Source: Amylostereum areolatum (taxonomy: Eukaryota > Basidiomycota > Agaricomycetes > Russulales > Stereaceae). From it: a stretch of 64,000 nucleotides of DNA. Location: assembly GCA_012932865.1 (NCBI GenBank), contig SAXG01000038.1, forward strand, positions 310,001-374,000, in the 5' to 3' direction. The notes under the pieces are model-generated. The model did not search any database. It saw only the letters and a list, made by a program, of their open reading frames with translations, and was not told the origin of the DNA. Shown here one piece after another: positions 52,870 to 64,000 of this stretch (its first letter is position 1; each line of letters begins with the position of its first letter). A program made the translations under genes and the position numbers.

Positions 52870-55616
52870 TTACCGCGTCTGCACCTGCTGCTGCGCTCTG
52901 CCCTGCGGCCCGTTCCACGCCCCAGGCCCACCCAGCACCTGCCCTTGTCCATGCGCGTGCGCGTGCACATGTTTCTTCCCCTGCACCTGCACTTGCACCT
53001 GCACCTGCACCTGCGTCCTCCCGCCCTCCTCCTCCACATCCATCCCCTCCCCCTCCCCGTTCCCGTTCCCATTCGCACCCCCCGACCCGGCCTTCACCGA
53101 CGCCCGCACGCTCTCCATATCCACCACTTCCCCAGCACTCCCCGGCGGCCCCGAATTCTTGTCCTTCTTCCGCATCAACTTGGCGTAATGCAGCCCGCAC
53201 GCGTTGCACAGCGTGCGCGCGCCGTCGGGCCCGCGTCGCCATTCGGGCGTCTCCCGGATGTTGCACGAGTGGCATTTGCCGGGGGGCGTCGCGCGCTGCG
53301 AACGTGGGGCGCGGTGAGCGTGAAGGACGGTAAACGTTACTTCATACAAGACGACGTACGCTTCGCTTTCGGTACTTGGTCTTTTGTTGTCCCGACACTC
53401 CCGCCGCGCCCGTCGTCGTCGCGCGCTTCGTCCGAATGAGCTCCATATCCGCCTCCGCCATCGATTGCGCCTGGGTGCGCATCAAAGAAAGAAAGAAATC
53501 GAATCAGTATCTCTCTCTCCTGTGTCAGCACCGCAAAACCCAAAATGATTCCCGACCCACACCGGAGAACTGCCCGCACCACGCTCGCGTAACAACGTCC
53601 CAAGATCGCAACTCAAACCGACAAAGCCGCAAGCCGCGCCCCGGAACCGAAACCCGAAACTCGGCTCCGCCATCACGCAACGCGCCCGATCACACCTTTC
53701 TCAACCCAATCGGGGGGGAAGGGGAAGGAGATGGGGCGCCGACCAACAAAACCGCGCACATCGGGGCAAAAGAGGACGTCCCGTCCGTCGGAAGCTCTTT
53801 CCACCTTCCCGACGGGGAAATCGCCTCCCAGATCCGGATACAGCAGCAAAGCCGGCAGAATCGGGAAGCGAATAGGCCCGATCGGGCTTACGGAAAGATG
53901 CCCAAAAGAGATGGGCCGATGAACGAGATCTCGCGCGCGCGCCAATGTGGCACGGATCCCATTCAATCGCGCAGCCCGTCAGGCCGCTCGCGTCAACGTC
54001 ATGCGTTCGTCGATCCCGCCCACCGCCACAGTACAAGGCAAAAGAGACGCCGGCGCACACGTCGACCGCCTCGCAAGCAGGCAGAAGAGACAGACGGGAA
54101 AAAAAGAAACCAGATAGCTCACCTCTGCACTCGCCCTAGCCTCTTGAGCTTCCCCGCTCGACGAGGCCATGTCTTCCCATGGCCTTTTCGGGCCGCGATG
54201 ATCTTCCTGCGCGCCACCACCCGACGTCGACACCACCGACGGTGAGGACGCGGCGGACGCAGAGAGGGCAGCAGCAGGAATGGGCGGGATGACGATCGCC
54301 GGGTGTGCGAGCCGCCGCAGCTCCTCGATCAACCGAACGACATGCCCTGCGCGTTCGCTCATCTCAGTCACCTCCTCGGGCGAAGGGTGCACGTTAGGTT
54401 GGCGGGCCTGTAGTTCGGCTGGAAGACGGTTCGATGGAAGAGTGAGTATGTGATGAGGCGGGGGAGGACGCGAACGTACCGTAACGCGCTGCAAAGTCGA
54501 CAAGAATGCCGCACTCTCTTGCGATCTACCGAATACGTACGTACATGAATGTATGCGTGCGACTTGAGATAACAAACGACGAACCCGTACCTCGGACATA
54601 GTGCCCTGGACTTGGTTCATTTTGTCCATCTCTACGGCGCGCATGTCTGCCTTGCGCATGTCCATGGGTGCGGGCGCGGGTACGGTCCCCACGGCGCCGC
54701 TCGGGGGCGCCATGGCTGATGATGGCGCAGGGCGGGAAAGTTGAGGGTGGGGGTGGAGATGTGGATGAGCGTGATGGACGTGGGTCTCGATCTGAGTCGG
54801 GACGAGGGCCGTCGGCTTGGAATAAGCGGCTTGCTGCTGTTGATGCTGCACCGCCGCTTGCTGGGCCTGCTGTTGGTGTTGCTGAGCTTGCTGGTGTTGC
54901 TGAGCTTGCTGCTGCTGCTGCTGCTGCCAATGATCCTGAGAGGTTTGGTATGAAGGCCCGCTGACGTGCGATGCCGTGCGAGATTGCGCGTAGAAGCCCT
55001 GTGGATGCGCGCTGGGATGATGGGACGCCTGGGTAGGGCTAGGGGTGGGGTAGGCCGAGGCCGAGGAGGCGGAAGAAGGGGCGGCAGAGAACGCGTGGGG
55101 GTGAACGTGGTCGGTCGGCGTGGGCGGGAGGGAAGGCGGCAGCGGAGGCGGAGGCATATAAGATGCGGGGGTGGTGGGAGTGGCCGGCGGGAGGGCGGGA
55201 GAGTGGGCGGGACCAGGCGCCTGCGAGTAGGGCGAAGGATGGTGGGATGGGGTGTGCGACGGGTATGGATGCTGTACAATGCGTTAGACCGAAAGAGAGC
55301 AGGGTGAGCGGCGGGGAACGCTCGCCTGAATATGGGCGGCTCTGTTCGGGGCGGCGCTGGAGCGGGGACGTTTCTGGGGTGGTTCGCCGGAGACGGTGGA
55401 GTAAGCGTCATGGCGATCGTACGGGCGGGAGGAAGACGAAGGAAGAGGGGCATGCTGTTGCGTGTATGCATGTTGAGGGTGCTGAAGTTGCTGAACGGAA
55501 TGAGAGTTTTGGTAAAAATGCTGAGAATGAGGGCCGGGACGGGGCCAGTCGTTGCGGGAGACCGGGGCGGGACCAGCAGAGGGGGCGGGAGGAGGTGAGG
55601 AGTTGATAGGACACAT
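52870..55616 (-). CDS. GATA transcription factor, NsdD/SUB-1-like
   Basis: Six exons: 55616-55326, 55271-54591, 54525-54480, 54418-54123, 53470-53360, 53295-52870; phases close to 616 residues. The single zinc finger C483-x2-C486-x18-C505-x2-C508 (CHSCNIRETPEWRRGPDG, TLCNACGLHYAKL) is the 18-residue-loop type, closest by eye to NsdD/SUB-1, regulators of sexual development in ascomycetes. A Gln-rich stretch (54790-54930) and a short coiled-coil-like part precede it; a basic KTKYRKRS precedes the finger. The tail has VQVQ and HAHA repeats. Intron 1 has a GC donor (CAG/GCGAGC), and the intron 54122-53471 is 652 nt. An upstream ATG at 55743 would add about 42 plausible residues but is one base out of frame. 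Confidence 0.85.
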
Positions 55617-55744
55617 TTTGTAGCTGCGTAGGGTGGTCTGCTGGACCTTGGTTGTAACGTGGAGTGAAGAAGTCGAGCTCTTTTATTGGAGGGAGAGCGA
55701 AGGCAGCTGGTTGCTGATGATGAGGGTGGTGAGCGGAAGCCATG

Positions 55745-56448
55745 ATGGAAAGGGGGGGAAAGGGAGGCGTTGTTGTGGGTGAAGGGGAAAGGGAGTCGAC
55801 GAGCTCAGAGGATGGTAGGAAGGTGAAGAAGGGGTATGTCGCCGTCGTCGTCGCCGTCGTCGCTCACGGCGAGCGCAAAGAGGATTGAGGGGAAAGAGGG
55901 AACGGTGAAGGAGAAAGGAAAAGAGAGGGAGGCAGGCACGGGCGGGCGGCAGGGAGGAGGGCGCATAAGAGCCAGACAGATCTCGGCGCGCAGATCGGAG
56001 TTCCAATCCGTAGTTACCCAATTTTCCACTTTTCTTCCTTTCCGCCGTTCTACGCCTTTCTTCTCCCACTTTCTTTATTCCGTTGGAATTGTGCTCGTCG
56101 TCGACGGGCGCTGTAGGCAGAAGGAGGAGGACGGGGGGAGGAGGGAAGGGGAGATCGGGGGGGAAAGTGGGGTGAGATCCGTCAGAGAAATGCGCGTCAA
56201 CCCAATCGCTCATCGGCGTCTATCGGCGTCACACACCCATCGGCGTCACGTAACCCGATCGATCCCCACCCGATCCCTTCACTCCGTGCCTGAACGAATC
56301 TCCCTTTCCTCCTCCCTCTCCTCCCCCCCTCCTCTCCGTCCCCCCCGATCCATTCTGTCGTCCGACGCTACGTACTTATCCCGCTCCTTCTGCCTTCCGA
56401 GAGCCTGGGCGAGAGGAAAAGCGCCTTGGTCCGTGCGACGCTCGCATC
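55745..56448. other. Intergenic region between divergent genes
   Basis: Upstream of the GATA gene and of the small plus-strand ORF. Purine-rich on the plus strand in part; no clear TATA box. Confidence 0.4.
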
Positions 56449-56894
56449 ATGTCTGACGCCGCAGCGCCCTTCCCAAATCCGCTCGAGCTCGCTTCCCTTC
56501 CCTCCCGGACCCGGCTACCCGGCCAGCCCCCGCCGATGCCCGACGCCTTGCGCCACCAGATCCAGTGGTGCTCCTCGATCTCACCCAAACTCGCCACACG
56601 TCTTCCCCTGCCCTCCCCGCTCTCCCCGACCTCCCCGTCAAAGCGCATTCGACCCGCCCATCTAGAAACCGCCGCCGCCGCCCCAGAGCGCCGCCCAACG
56701 CCCCTCCCGCACGTCGAACGACCCTTCCCCCGCTCCCCGTGCCGCTTCAAGTCAACGCGCTCACCAATCCGGCGACCCACCCTGCGCGCGCGAACATCGC
56801 ACTGATCAGCCACCAGCTAGACCCAGTCACCCAGTCGCCTTTTCGCCGATTGCCCGCGCTGCCCGCGCCACAGGAATGCTCGATCCGCTTCTGA
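56449..56894 (+). CDS. Hypothetical protein, frame shifted by one base
   Basis: From ATG 56449 the frame reads SDAAAPFPNPLELASLP and DALRHQIQWCSSISPKLAT. After a CCCCC run near 56728 the convincing reading moves to the frame LPVPLQVNALTNPATHP, ANIALISHQLDPV and ends at 56894. One missing base in the C run would unite them (about 148 residues). Pro/Arg-rich, no family recognised. A minus-strand frame over the same span (56376-56813) is a possible alternative. Confidence 0.35.
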
Positions 56895-59550
56895 ATCGGT
56901 CTCGCCGGGTCCCGCCCCCGAACCGAGTCTCGAGAGCGCCCCATCCCGCCCCCCACCCGCCCATCGACAGGCGACAGCTCAATTGTTCGTCGCGACCCGT
57001 TCACTGGGCGTGGCAGTGCACGCGCTCACTCTGCTCTCTTCCCGCTCGAGCGTCTTTCGATTTTTCTTCTGCCGTCTTCCTTCAATCTCACGCGCTCAGA
57101 CCTGATTCTTATATCCCCTCCTCAACGACGCCGACGCCGTGCAATGCCACGGTACCAAATATAATACGCATCAGGGCATCACGGAAAAGATATACGCACG
57201 GGTGACGCGTGACGGACGGGTTCCTCGATCCTTCACACACGTCGCGTAAGTAAGTACTTACTAGGCCCCCGTCCGTCCTCCACCACGTCTTGCGACCATC
57301 AACGTCAAAACATAAAACGTCTGAGGCGTACAGGGCGTTTCAACCCGCCCTAACGCACCCGCTAACCTCCCTTTGTCCCGAGGCCTGGACCTGATCCCGC
57401 ACCTGGCGTCTGACACGAAGTCCCGTTCAATCTGCGCGGCAACTGAAGTACTGATCTCTCTCATAGCATCGTCCCCTCGCCCTGTCACTCGACCCTCCCT
57501 GGCGCCGGTCACCCCGCCTCATCCTCCTCGCTCCTTCTGGCTCTCTGAACCCGCGCACTCGAACCCCAGGACCGTACTAGATGTGACTGACGTTCGCTGT
57601 CGCTCCTCGCGTATACGACTCGGCCTACCCGACTCGCCCCCTCTCATCCTTCCGCAGATCGTTTGGTCGACCCGAGCCGGCGCCGCGTTCCGCCCAAGCT
57701 CGTCAAGTGTTACGTGGATGATCGGAGGCGCGCGCAGTAGTGCCGTGTGCTATGTGCGTATCGACACGCTCGCGACGGGTGTTTGGGTGGTTCGTCCACA
57801 CTCGCGGCCGTGCCTGTATCAGGGAGTGGGTCCGCTGGCGTTCCAGCGTCAGCTCGCGCCGCTCTCGCCGTCCACACTCTCAAAAGTCGATCTGGATTTA
57901 CGCCCAGTACATCGATCATAATCGCATTTACCTCCGGAACGCCCCCTCGACCGGACACGAAGCTGATGAAAATCCGCCGTGGCTTCTCAGCGCTCAGCTT
58001 CAACCTCAACGTTCGACCTCGACCTCGACCCCTCCGTTCACCGTCGCGGCAGAAGATCAAAACAGACGAGGCTGAAGGCTAGCGCGTCGCTGGGACAACA
58101 CCGAGCGCGCACCCCCCCCCCCCCCCCCGCGACCTTCCTCCACGTATGTAACCCCCGTGGCCATCCAGCCTCCACGGTGTACTAGTACGCCAAAGACCTT
58201 CCCCAGTACCCAACCCTACCATCACTACGCCGTACGTACTCATACCATGAAATCGAACGACTTATTCGCCCGCGTTCCGACCCGGGAGCCACCTCACTCG
58301 ACCTATAAGTACGGACGCAGTGCACATCGGGGCAATCCCTCCTCGTCGCCCGAACCCGACTCGATCTTAAATCAAATCGGCGTCCTACCCGCTTACAGCA
58401 GTTGACCCTCCACCTCCGGCATCGCCCCCGCGCTCCTTCGCACGCCCACTTTCCCCGGTGGGGGTGGGGGCCCGGGGCAGGCGTCGATCGGGGGTACCCG
58501 CTCTTTGGAAACCTGGGCAGAATCGCCGTGACGTTGCCCCTCCCGGCGCGCTGCCAGTCTGCAGTGAGGGCCTGACATAAGTACATGTATTGAGAACCTT
58601 ATGTATATGAAGCATGCATGAACGCCGGACTCCGGTGGAGTGTCGTATGTCAGCGTCACTGTGGGCTAGTGTCGTATATTCAATACAGTGTACTATGTGG
58701 ATGTGAGTATGTACCGGGTGCGGGGGTTCTACGAGGAGTCGGGAGGTATTGTGGAAGCGTGCCACTGACACGGTACGGCCGCGGTTTCTGTGGTCGGTGC
58801 CAATGGACGAGAGGAGGAGCCCGACGACGTCGACAGTTGACCACGTATGTGACCCATATGTGTCCAGCGGCGCTGCCCTCGAAGCGTCTTTCCCACACGA
58901 GAAAAACAACCTTCCGTTCTTACTCACGGCCCACCGGCAAATATACCCCTGTAGGCGGTCCCACTCCCACCGCCCTCTCCCACCAGCATCCCCATCAGCC
59001 CATCTTACGTGCTTACTTACCTCGGCGCGCTTGTACGGTGGGGCCCCGTGACAGCCGATCCAACGATCCGCGCTTTGACAGCGTGCGTGGATCGGGGTGG
59101 CGCAATCGTTGGGCGCTGGGGCGTTGGGCGCTGACCGCTGACCGCTGAGCCGCTGGGTGACAAGGGGGTGTATGTGAGCGCCGGGCGCGAAGCACTTGGT
59201 GGTAAGTAAGTATGCGAGGGGTTGCGTATATCCTCCATTGTTCGATTCGACCTGACGGCCTCCGACGAGATGCGTGTACGCGGTGCCGGTGAGGCTTTGA
59301 GCTTTGAGGGTTCATTTGAGGTTCGTAAAGGCACTGCGTCGACAAGAGAGCGGGCCGCCCGCCGCCATCCATGGACCATGCATGCGCCGTGACGCGTGAG
59401 TGCGCAACGGGCATACTTACCGGGAACTTGAAGTCCGGATACACTTGAGTTCGCGGAACTGACCGTCGGGCGCGGGTCCAAGGAAAATTCTGGTCAGCTC
59501 GGAAACCCGTACGGACAGAGACGGAGAGCGTGGGACGACGTGCCATGCAC
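56895..59550. other. Long region without a supported gene
   Basis: Several frames of 100-180 residues on both strands (for example 57373-57921 plus) lack domains and splice support. A run of about 16 C lies at 58113-58128. A short GCGCTG/ACCGCTG repeat lies at 59105-59160. It may hold promoters or non-coding RNAs, which I cannot show. Confidence 0.45.
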
Positions 59551-59589
59551 CGTCATGCATGGGATCCCGTTCCGAGCAGCTGCGATGAT

Positions 59590-59740
59590 GTCGACGTTTC
59601 CGTCATCGTTGCATGATGCGGCCCACCGGCGACCCATACATACTTATACTTATACTTACATGTCCCACTGGCAACACTCTTCTTGATCCTGGTTCGTCGC
59701 GGTCGAGGTGCCAGTTCGAATTGTTCCTCGGAGATGATCA
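59590..59740 (+). repeat. Dispersed repeat, copy 2
   Basis: Plus-strand partner of 44505-44620, sharing a 33-bp identical block at 59674-59706 and further similarity on both sides. Confidence 0.6.
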
Positions 59741-59919
59741 TGGTATTTATCAAGGCTAAGAAGCTCGAAAAGGCGCCGCCGACACGGTCCCGGGCGCATG
59801 CTAATAGACACTCGTGTGAGTCGTGCCGCGCCTTGAGTTGGTACTACTTGCTTGGTCCGTCTCCGCGCACTGGCACTGCCAGTGGCACTGGCGCACTGGC
59901 AGCCTGGCAGCGTGCCAGA

Positions 59920-60692
59920 GTTCGCGGCTTCGCGCGCGTTCCTCGCAAAGAGCGACTTGAAGAATTGAAGCGTGAAGGATAGTGAGCAACGGAAGCTTGG
60001 GGAAGCGACTCGTGCGTTGGATCTTCCAGGTTGACCTGTGCCCTGTTTAGGCCTGGCAGAACTGTGTCACGGAAGAGCGGGCGAACCGTTTGACTTTGTT
60101 TGGCCTTGTTAGGATCAGAGGCTATTGGCCTTGTGTTTGTGCCTGGCGGTCCAAATGACGTCCACCTCCGACGTCCAACGTTCAACGTGGAGGTCTGAGC
60201 GGCCTCGGATGCGAGTCATCGTATCGTTAACTCGCACATCCACCCGCCCCAGCACTTCAAATTCGAGGACGTCGAGGGCAAGCTCACGCGTCATTGGTTC
60301 TCAGAGGAGGACGACAGGCTCGCCGCGTGGGCCCGCACCATCTGGCCTACATACCACCTCGAGGTCAAGGCCACGTCCAGTGGGCCGCAAGAACCCTTCC
60401 ACATGAGCCGGGACCAGATCAACACTGTGCGTTTCTCCGCGTCGATTTGCAAACGCGCACATACGTAGCCTTGGGCTTCCTAACATGCTTGCGCAGGACA
60501 CTTGCCCGTGAGCGTGAAGACGCGTCGGGTCATCGCAGTCCCTCGCAAGACGTGTACGTTCTCATCCGGGTATGGGACATCCGCGGCAACCCCAGTAACG
60601 CATACCGAGTGTACATCGATCCCGTCCGCCACCTGATCGAAGGGGGACTGAAGATGGTCTCCGAAGACGTGCGGTTGATGTTGGATGTCTGA
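59920..60692 (+). pseudogene. Gene fragment paralogous to 46830-47230, with a longer second part
   Basis: The first part (60080-60192) repeats LLGSEAIG-VFVPGGP and TFNVE of the minus-strand fragment at 47 kb, with a stop in the region before it. A conserved GTCTGAG...CCCCAG intron leads to HFKFEDVEGKLTRHW, SEEDDRLAAWARTIWPTY and FHMSRDQINT. The end DVYVLIRVWDIRG, YRVYIDPVRHLIEGG closes at 60692. The junction of these last two parts is out of phase. No family recognised. Probably a partly decayed gene. Confidence 0.4.
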
Positions 60693-60833
60693 TACTTGCG
60701 GGCTTGGTACATATTTGCTCGGACACAGGCGAATGCTGGGATGAGCGCGAGGCGAACTAGGCAGAGGAGGCATGTACTACACGGTATCGGGGGGTTTCAT
60801 TCGAAGAAATATGCACAACGAACGACCACAGAG

Positions 60834-62836
60834 TCACGCGAACGCGGTCAGGCTCCAGCGTTTGACCGCGACCTGCCGCATCGCAAAGATGAGCACGGCG
60901 CTCACGAACGCCAACGAGCCCGCGAAATAGATCGCAGGCCTGAACGCCGCGCGCCCCGCCTCCGACCCGCCGTACGCGCCCAGGATCCACCCCGCGATCG
61001 GCGCGCCCTGTCGAATCGAGCGGCGTCAGCGCGACCGTCTCTGCACAGGACGGAGGGCGGGCAGCCACTCACGAGAAGATAGCCGGACGCCCAGCCCGAG
61101 ATCACCATCGCGAGCGCGTTCGCCACGCGCGCCTGCCCGTACACGTTCGCCACGACGCTCGGCACCACGGAGAAAAACCCGCCGTTCCCGACGCCGTTGA
61201 GGACGATGAAGACCCCGAGCGGCGCCATGCTCGTCGACACGGGCCAGATCGCGAGCATGCTGAGCGCGGTGAGCGCCAGCGCGAGCCCGAGGGACGTGAT
61301 CGGCCCGATCTGGTCGCAGAGCACCCCGAAGCCGATGCGACCCACGGCGGAGGAGAGGTTGAAGACGGCGAGGAGGACCGAGGCGAGGAGCGCGGACGCG
61401 TGCAGGGACGCGGCGTAGAGCGGGATGAAGAAGGGCGGGACGAGGAGCGGGAAGGTGCCGATGCCGGACCCGACGAAGAGCAGGACGAACTTCCAGTCGA
61501 GAAAGAGGCGCCTGCGGACGAGGACGTGTCAGTGTTATCTGGACGAGGAGATGGGAGGTCAAACGGAAAACATACCATTCGATGCGCGCCGGGGCCCGGC
61601 GCGTGCGCTCTTTGAGGAGCATCGCGGCGGGGAGGGTCATGGCCAGGGTGATAAAGCCGAGGATACGGAACGTCCAGGGTACGCCGACGCGGTCGATGAG
61701 CGCGTTGATCGCGAGCGTCCACACGCCGCCGCCGATCCCGCCGCCCGCGTACACGAACCCGTTCGCGAGTCCACGCCGTCTCAGGAAATACTGCGCCGGA
61801 AGCGCGCTGCACGTCTACACGCACGGAGGCCGGTTCAACGGTGGGTCGAGGTTAGGACAATGGCGAGCAGACGCGTACCAGGAACGCGAGCCCGACGCCG
61901 AATCCCATCACCACCCCGTTCGTCACGAACAGTCCGCCGACGCTGCGCGTGGACCAGCCGGAGAGGACCTGGCCTCCGCCGAGGAACGTGCAGGCGAGGA
62001 GGGCGGCGTTGCGCGTGCCCAGCCGCCGTATGATGTGCGCGTTCGCGAACGCGCCGAAGGAGATGAAGGAGGCCGCGCTCGAGCCGACGAAGGAGAGCGT
62101 TCCGTCTGGTGCGAGGTGCGAGGCGGTGAGCCGTGCTTGGATGACGCCCCAGGAATAGACGAGGCCGACGGAGAAGGACCTAAGCGTTGTGAGATGATGA
62201 TGAGCAGAATAAGAGGGATTGAGACTCGGAGAGGGACGCACATGATGACGCTGCAGGCAGCGACAATAACCCAACCATATCCGCCATCGGGAACCTCGCT
62301 GATCTCTAACGCGTCCGTGCTATTGTTGACCGAGTTGTGCGCCGTGACGTCCATAGGAAGCGATTCAACATCTTCGCTGGGCTTGACGTCGGGGAGAGAG
62401 TTCTTGATGCTCGTGGTGTCGACATCCCTACTCGGTGTGGAGTTCTTGATACTGAAAAAAGGTCAGAGATCGAGGACCGTAACACTGCGAGGGAGAAGAC
62501 ATACGACTCGAGGTCCGGGTCGTGCACGCAACGGTACATCTCGATGATGTCCGACTCGATAGCGGCCATGCTGTCCTCGAGTTGTGCACACTTCTGGAAT
62601 TGGGGGTCAGGAAGATGCGATGGGAGAGGCTCCTCTGCACGTAAGTACCCTCGCACTTGATCGCACTCTAAAACGTAGAAAAATAAAGTGAGTCATCGAC
62701 GGGGAAGGGCTGACTGGCGGTCTCCGAGACCGAGACGGATGGCCGTCGTCCCGCGTCGACAGGCTCGACGTTGTGCCATTACATTCCCGGTGATAACGGG
62801 CGCTTCAGTTTGGGAAGAGGAGCTGTCGAGGGTCAT
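60834..62836 (-). CDS. MFS transporter, monocarboxylate-porter-like
   Basis: Seven exons: 62836-62783, 62665-62505, 62451-62242, 62179-61879, 61814-61576, 61511-61073, 61007-60834; phases close to 525 residues. After a hydrophilic N-terminus the first membrane segment starts with the family motif PDGGYGWVIV. Further hallmarks are FSVGLVYSWGVIQA, QYFLRRRGLANGF, GGGIGGGVW and WKFVLLFVG, with GRIGFGVLCDQIG in the second half. About twelve membrane segments. Fungal members carry monocarboxylates or riboflavin (Mch-type) across the plasma membrane; the substrate is unknown. The first exon (18 codons) is the least certain; a start at 62569 is possible. Confidence 0.87.
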
Positions 62837-63105
62837 GGACGCAGCACATAGGACATTCACTTGATATTTCGAGGAGTTGAGGGCGACGATGAGCTCGTAA
62901 CAGAGGGCGGGCCCGGGCCGCGGGTAGACTCCGGCAAAGCAAATGTTTGGTCTTGTTTGGCTTTCTTAGTCGTTCGTTCCACTCCAGGTTGCTCTCTCAC
63001 CGAAGACTATGGGTATGGTATAATTGCGCGCCGCGCGCAGACGGTATCAATGGGCATGCGACGTATGTAAAATACAAGCTTGTTCACCGTAAAGCCAGCT
63101 ACACT

Positions 63106-63893
63106 TCATATCGCTGTCGCCATTGCGATCGCGCCGGCCCCCCCGCGGCTGAGGACGCCCTTATCCCTCTGCCGTCGATGGCGCTCGATGAGGAAGAAGG
63201 CCACGATGATACTGTCCATGAGGTCCCTCCGCGGACGTGTGGTACACAATCTGGGCGGGGACGACGATGGGGACGAGGGGGTCGTGGAAGTCGCGGAACG
63301 AACGCTCGAAGCGGACGATGGGCTCGCGGTCGGAGGATTCTGAGTACAACTGAAAGCAGGTGAGCTCGGTTTGTACGGTTTTCGGACGTTTCGGTTGCGG
63401 AATGGGCTGACCTCGACGCTGCGTTCCGTCTCGCCCGATTTCCATGTATACTTCCGCCCCCTGGTCGTCCTTGAACGTCATCCCGCTGCATGGCCACGTC
63501 CAACATCCCAGCCGTGGGCGGGTATCCTTCGCAAAGGGCACGCAGGAGCACTCACCGACCGTTCATGCTCTTCTTCAACCATCCATTTGCCGCAGCCTGC
63601 GGCTTCCCTGCCCAGCGGAGCAGATCGGACCGGTACTGGCGCCAGTACCACTCCGCGACGAGCTCGGAGCTGCGATCGTGCACGCGGGTGACGGGCCGTT
63701 TCTCGGAGCGCCAGTCGGTGGAGACGGTGTAGACGACGGTGCCGGCGGTGTCGAGGAGGGTGGTGTTATACGGGTTGTCGCTCTTGAGCGTGAGCACGCC
63801 GACGCGGGGCGCGGAGGGCGTGGGCGTGGGCTGGAGGGTGGACTCGGCGTAGGTGGGCAGCATGGTGGGTGGGGGCTTGTAGGAGGGGGGCAT
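63106..63893 (-). CDS. DUF6593 family protein, one-base surplus near 3' end
   Basis: Exon 1 is 63893-63556 and exon 2 is 63485-63106. The protein VGVLTLKSDNPYNTTLLD, VVYTVSTDW, LVAEWYWRQ, MTFKDDQGAEVYMEIG, TCFQLYSESS and FHDPLVPIVVPAQ fits the DUF6593 domain common in Agaricomycetes. The usual C-terminus (DLMDSIIVAFFLIERHRR) is present but one base out of phase: a GGG at 63225-63227 (CCC on the plus strand) needs one base less. Without that the frame ends at 63161. About 238 residues when joined. Function unknown. Confidence 0.75.
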
Positions 63894-64000
63894 GGACGGA
63901 CGGCGGTGGAGGACGATGTTATAAGATGCGTTCTCAGGCTCAGCGGGCTGATTGATACGGAGAGCTGAGAATTGGGAGAGGCGGGAGTCATGCGCATGCG
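63894..64000. other. Upstream flank of the DUF6593 gene
   Basis: About 100 bp to the window edge, no other feature seen. Confidence 0.4.

Noticed and set aside
57373..57921. 182-residue plus-strand ORF
   Set aside because: No domain, no convincing splice or start context, and comparable frames exist on other strands nearby.
1..64000. tRNA or rRNA genes
   Set aside because: Scanning by eye for B-box-like GGTTCGA with a matching acceptor stem gave no convincing tRNA; no rRNA sequence recognised. A covariance-model search would be decisive.

Overview
The window looks like nuclear DNA of a filamentous basidiomycete, most likely an Agaricomycete. The host genes are GC-rich and cut by many 45-70 nt introns with GT(or GC)...AG ends and CTAAC/CTGAC-like branch sites. 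They include XRN1, a fungal TauD dioxygenase, a monocarboxylate-type MFS porter and a DUF6593 gene. The transposons are also of basidiomycete type: chromodomain Ty3/gypsy, an Ngaro-type tyrosine-recombinase retrotransposon, and hAT remnants. I cannot name the species.

Layout. 1-12 kb is a transposon nest. A Ty3/gypsy element (3' part only) is inserted, with a GTATA target repeat, inside the integrase gene of an older, mutated Ty3/gypsy element. Then come a hAT fragment, a 25-bp minisatellite split by a solo LTR (ACGCA target repeat), a GC-rich simple-repeat block, a possible MITE and a second hAT fragment. 12-15 kb holds a putative small gene and a complete TauD-type dioxygenase. 15.385-20.931 kb is a complete-looking Ngaro-type element (gag, RT/RNase H, tyrosine recombinase, split direct repeats). 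21-23.1 kb is an MFS transporter pseudogene. 23.5-32.8 kb carries a long Ser/Pro-rich protein and XRN1. 33-41.7 kb is mostly low-complexity intergenic DNA around a PX-PB1 gene. 42.5-64 kb is a host gene block, mostly minus strand: a membrane/coiled-coil protein, a prolyl-4-hydroxylase-like oxygenase, a C2H2 zinc-finger protein, an alpha/beta hydrolase (plus strand), an NsdD/SUB-1-like GATA factor, an MCT-like porter and a DUF6593 protein, with two decayed paralogous gene fragments between them.

How parts relate. The Ngaro element sits between the TauD gene and a decayed MFS transporter; the two may once have been an uptake/oxidation pair, but this is inference. XRN1 is cytoplasmic mRNA decay; the GATA and C2H2 proteins are probable nuclear regulators; the PX-PB1 protein is a probable membrane-recruited scaffold. 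No single multi-gene system is evident. The least ordinary signals are (i) extra open frames, one with a membrane segment, between pol and the 3' LTR of the first Ty3/gypsy element; (ii) several GC-AG introns and tiny leading exons in XRN1 and the GATA gene; (iii) repeated one-base surpluses in G/C runs that break otherwise convincing genes, which may be sequencing artefact.
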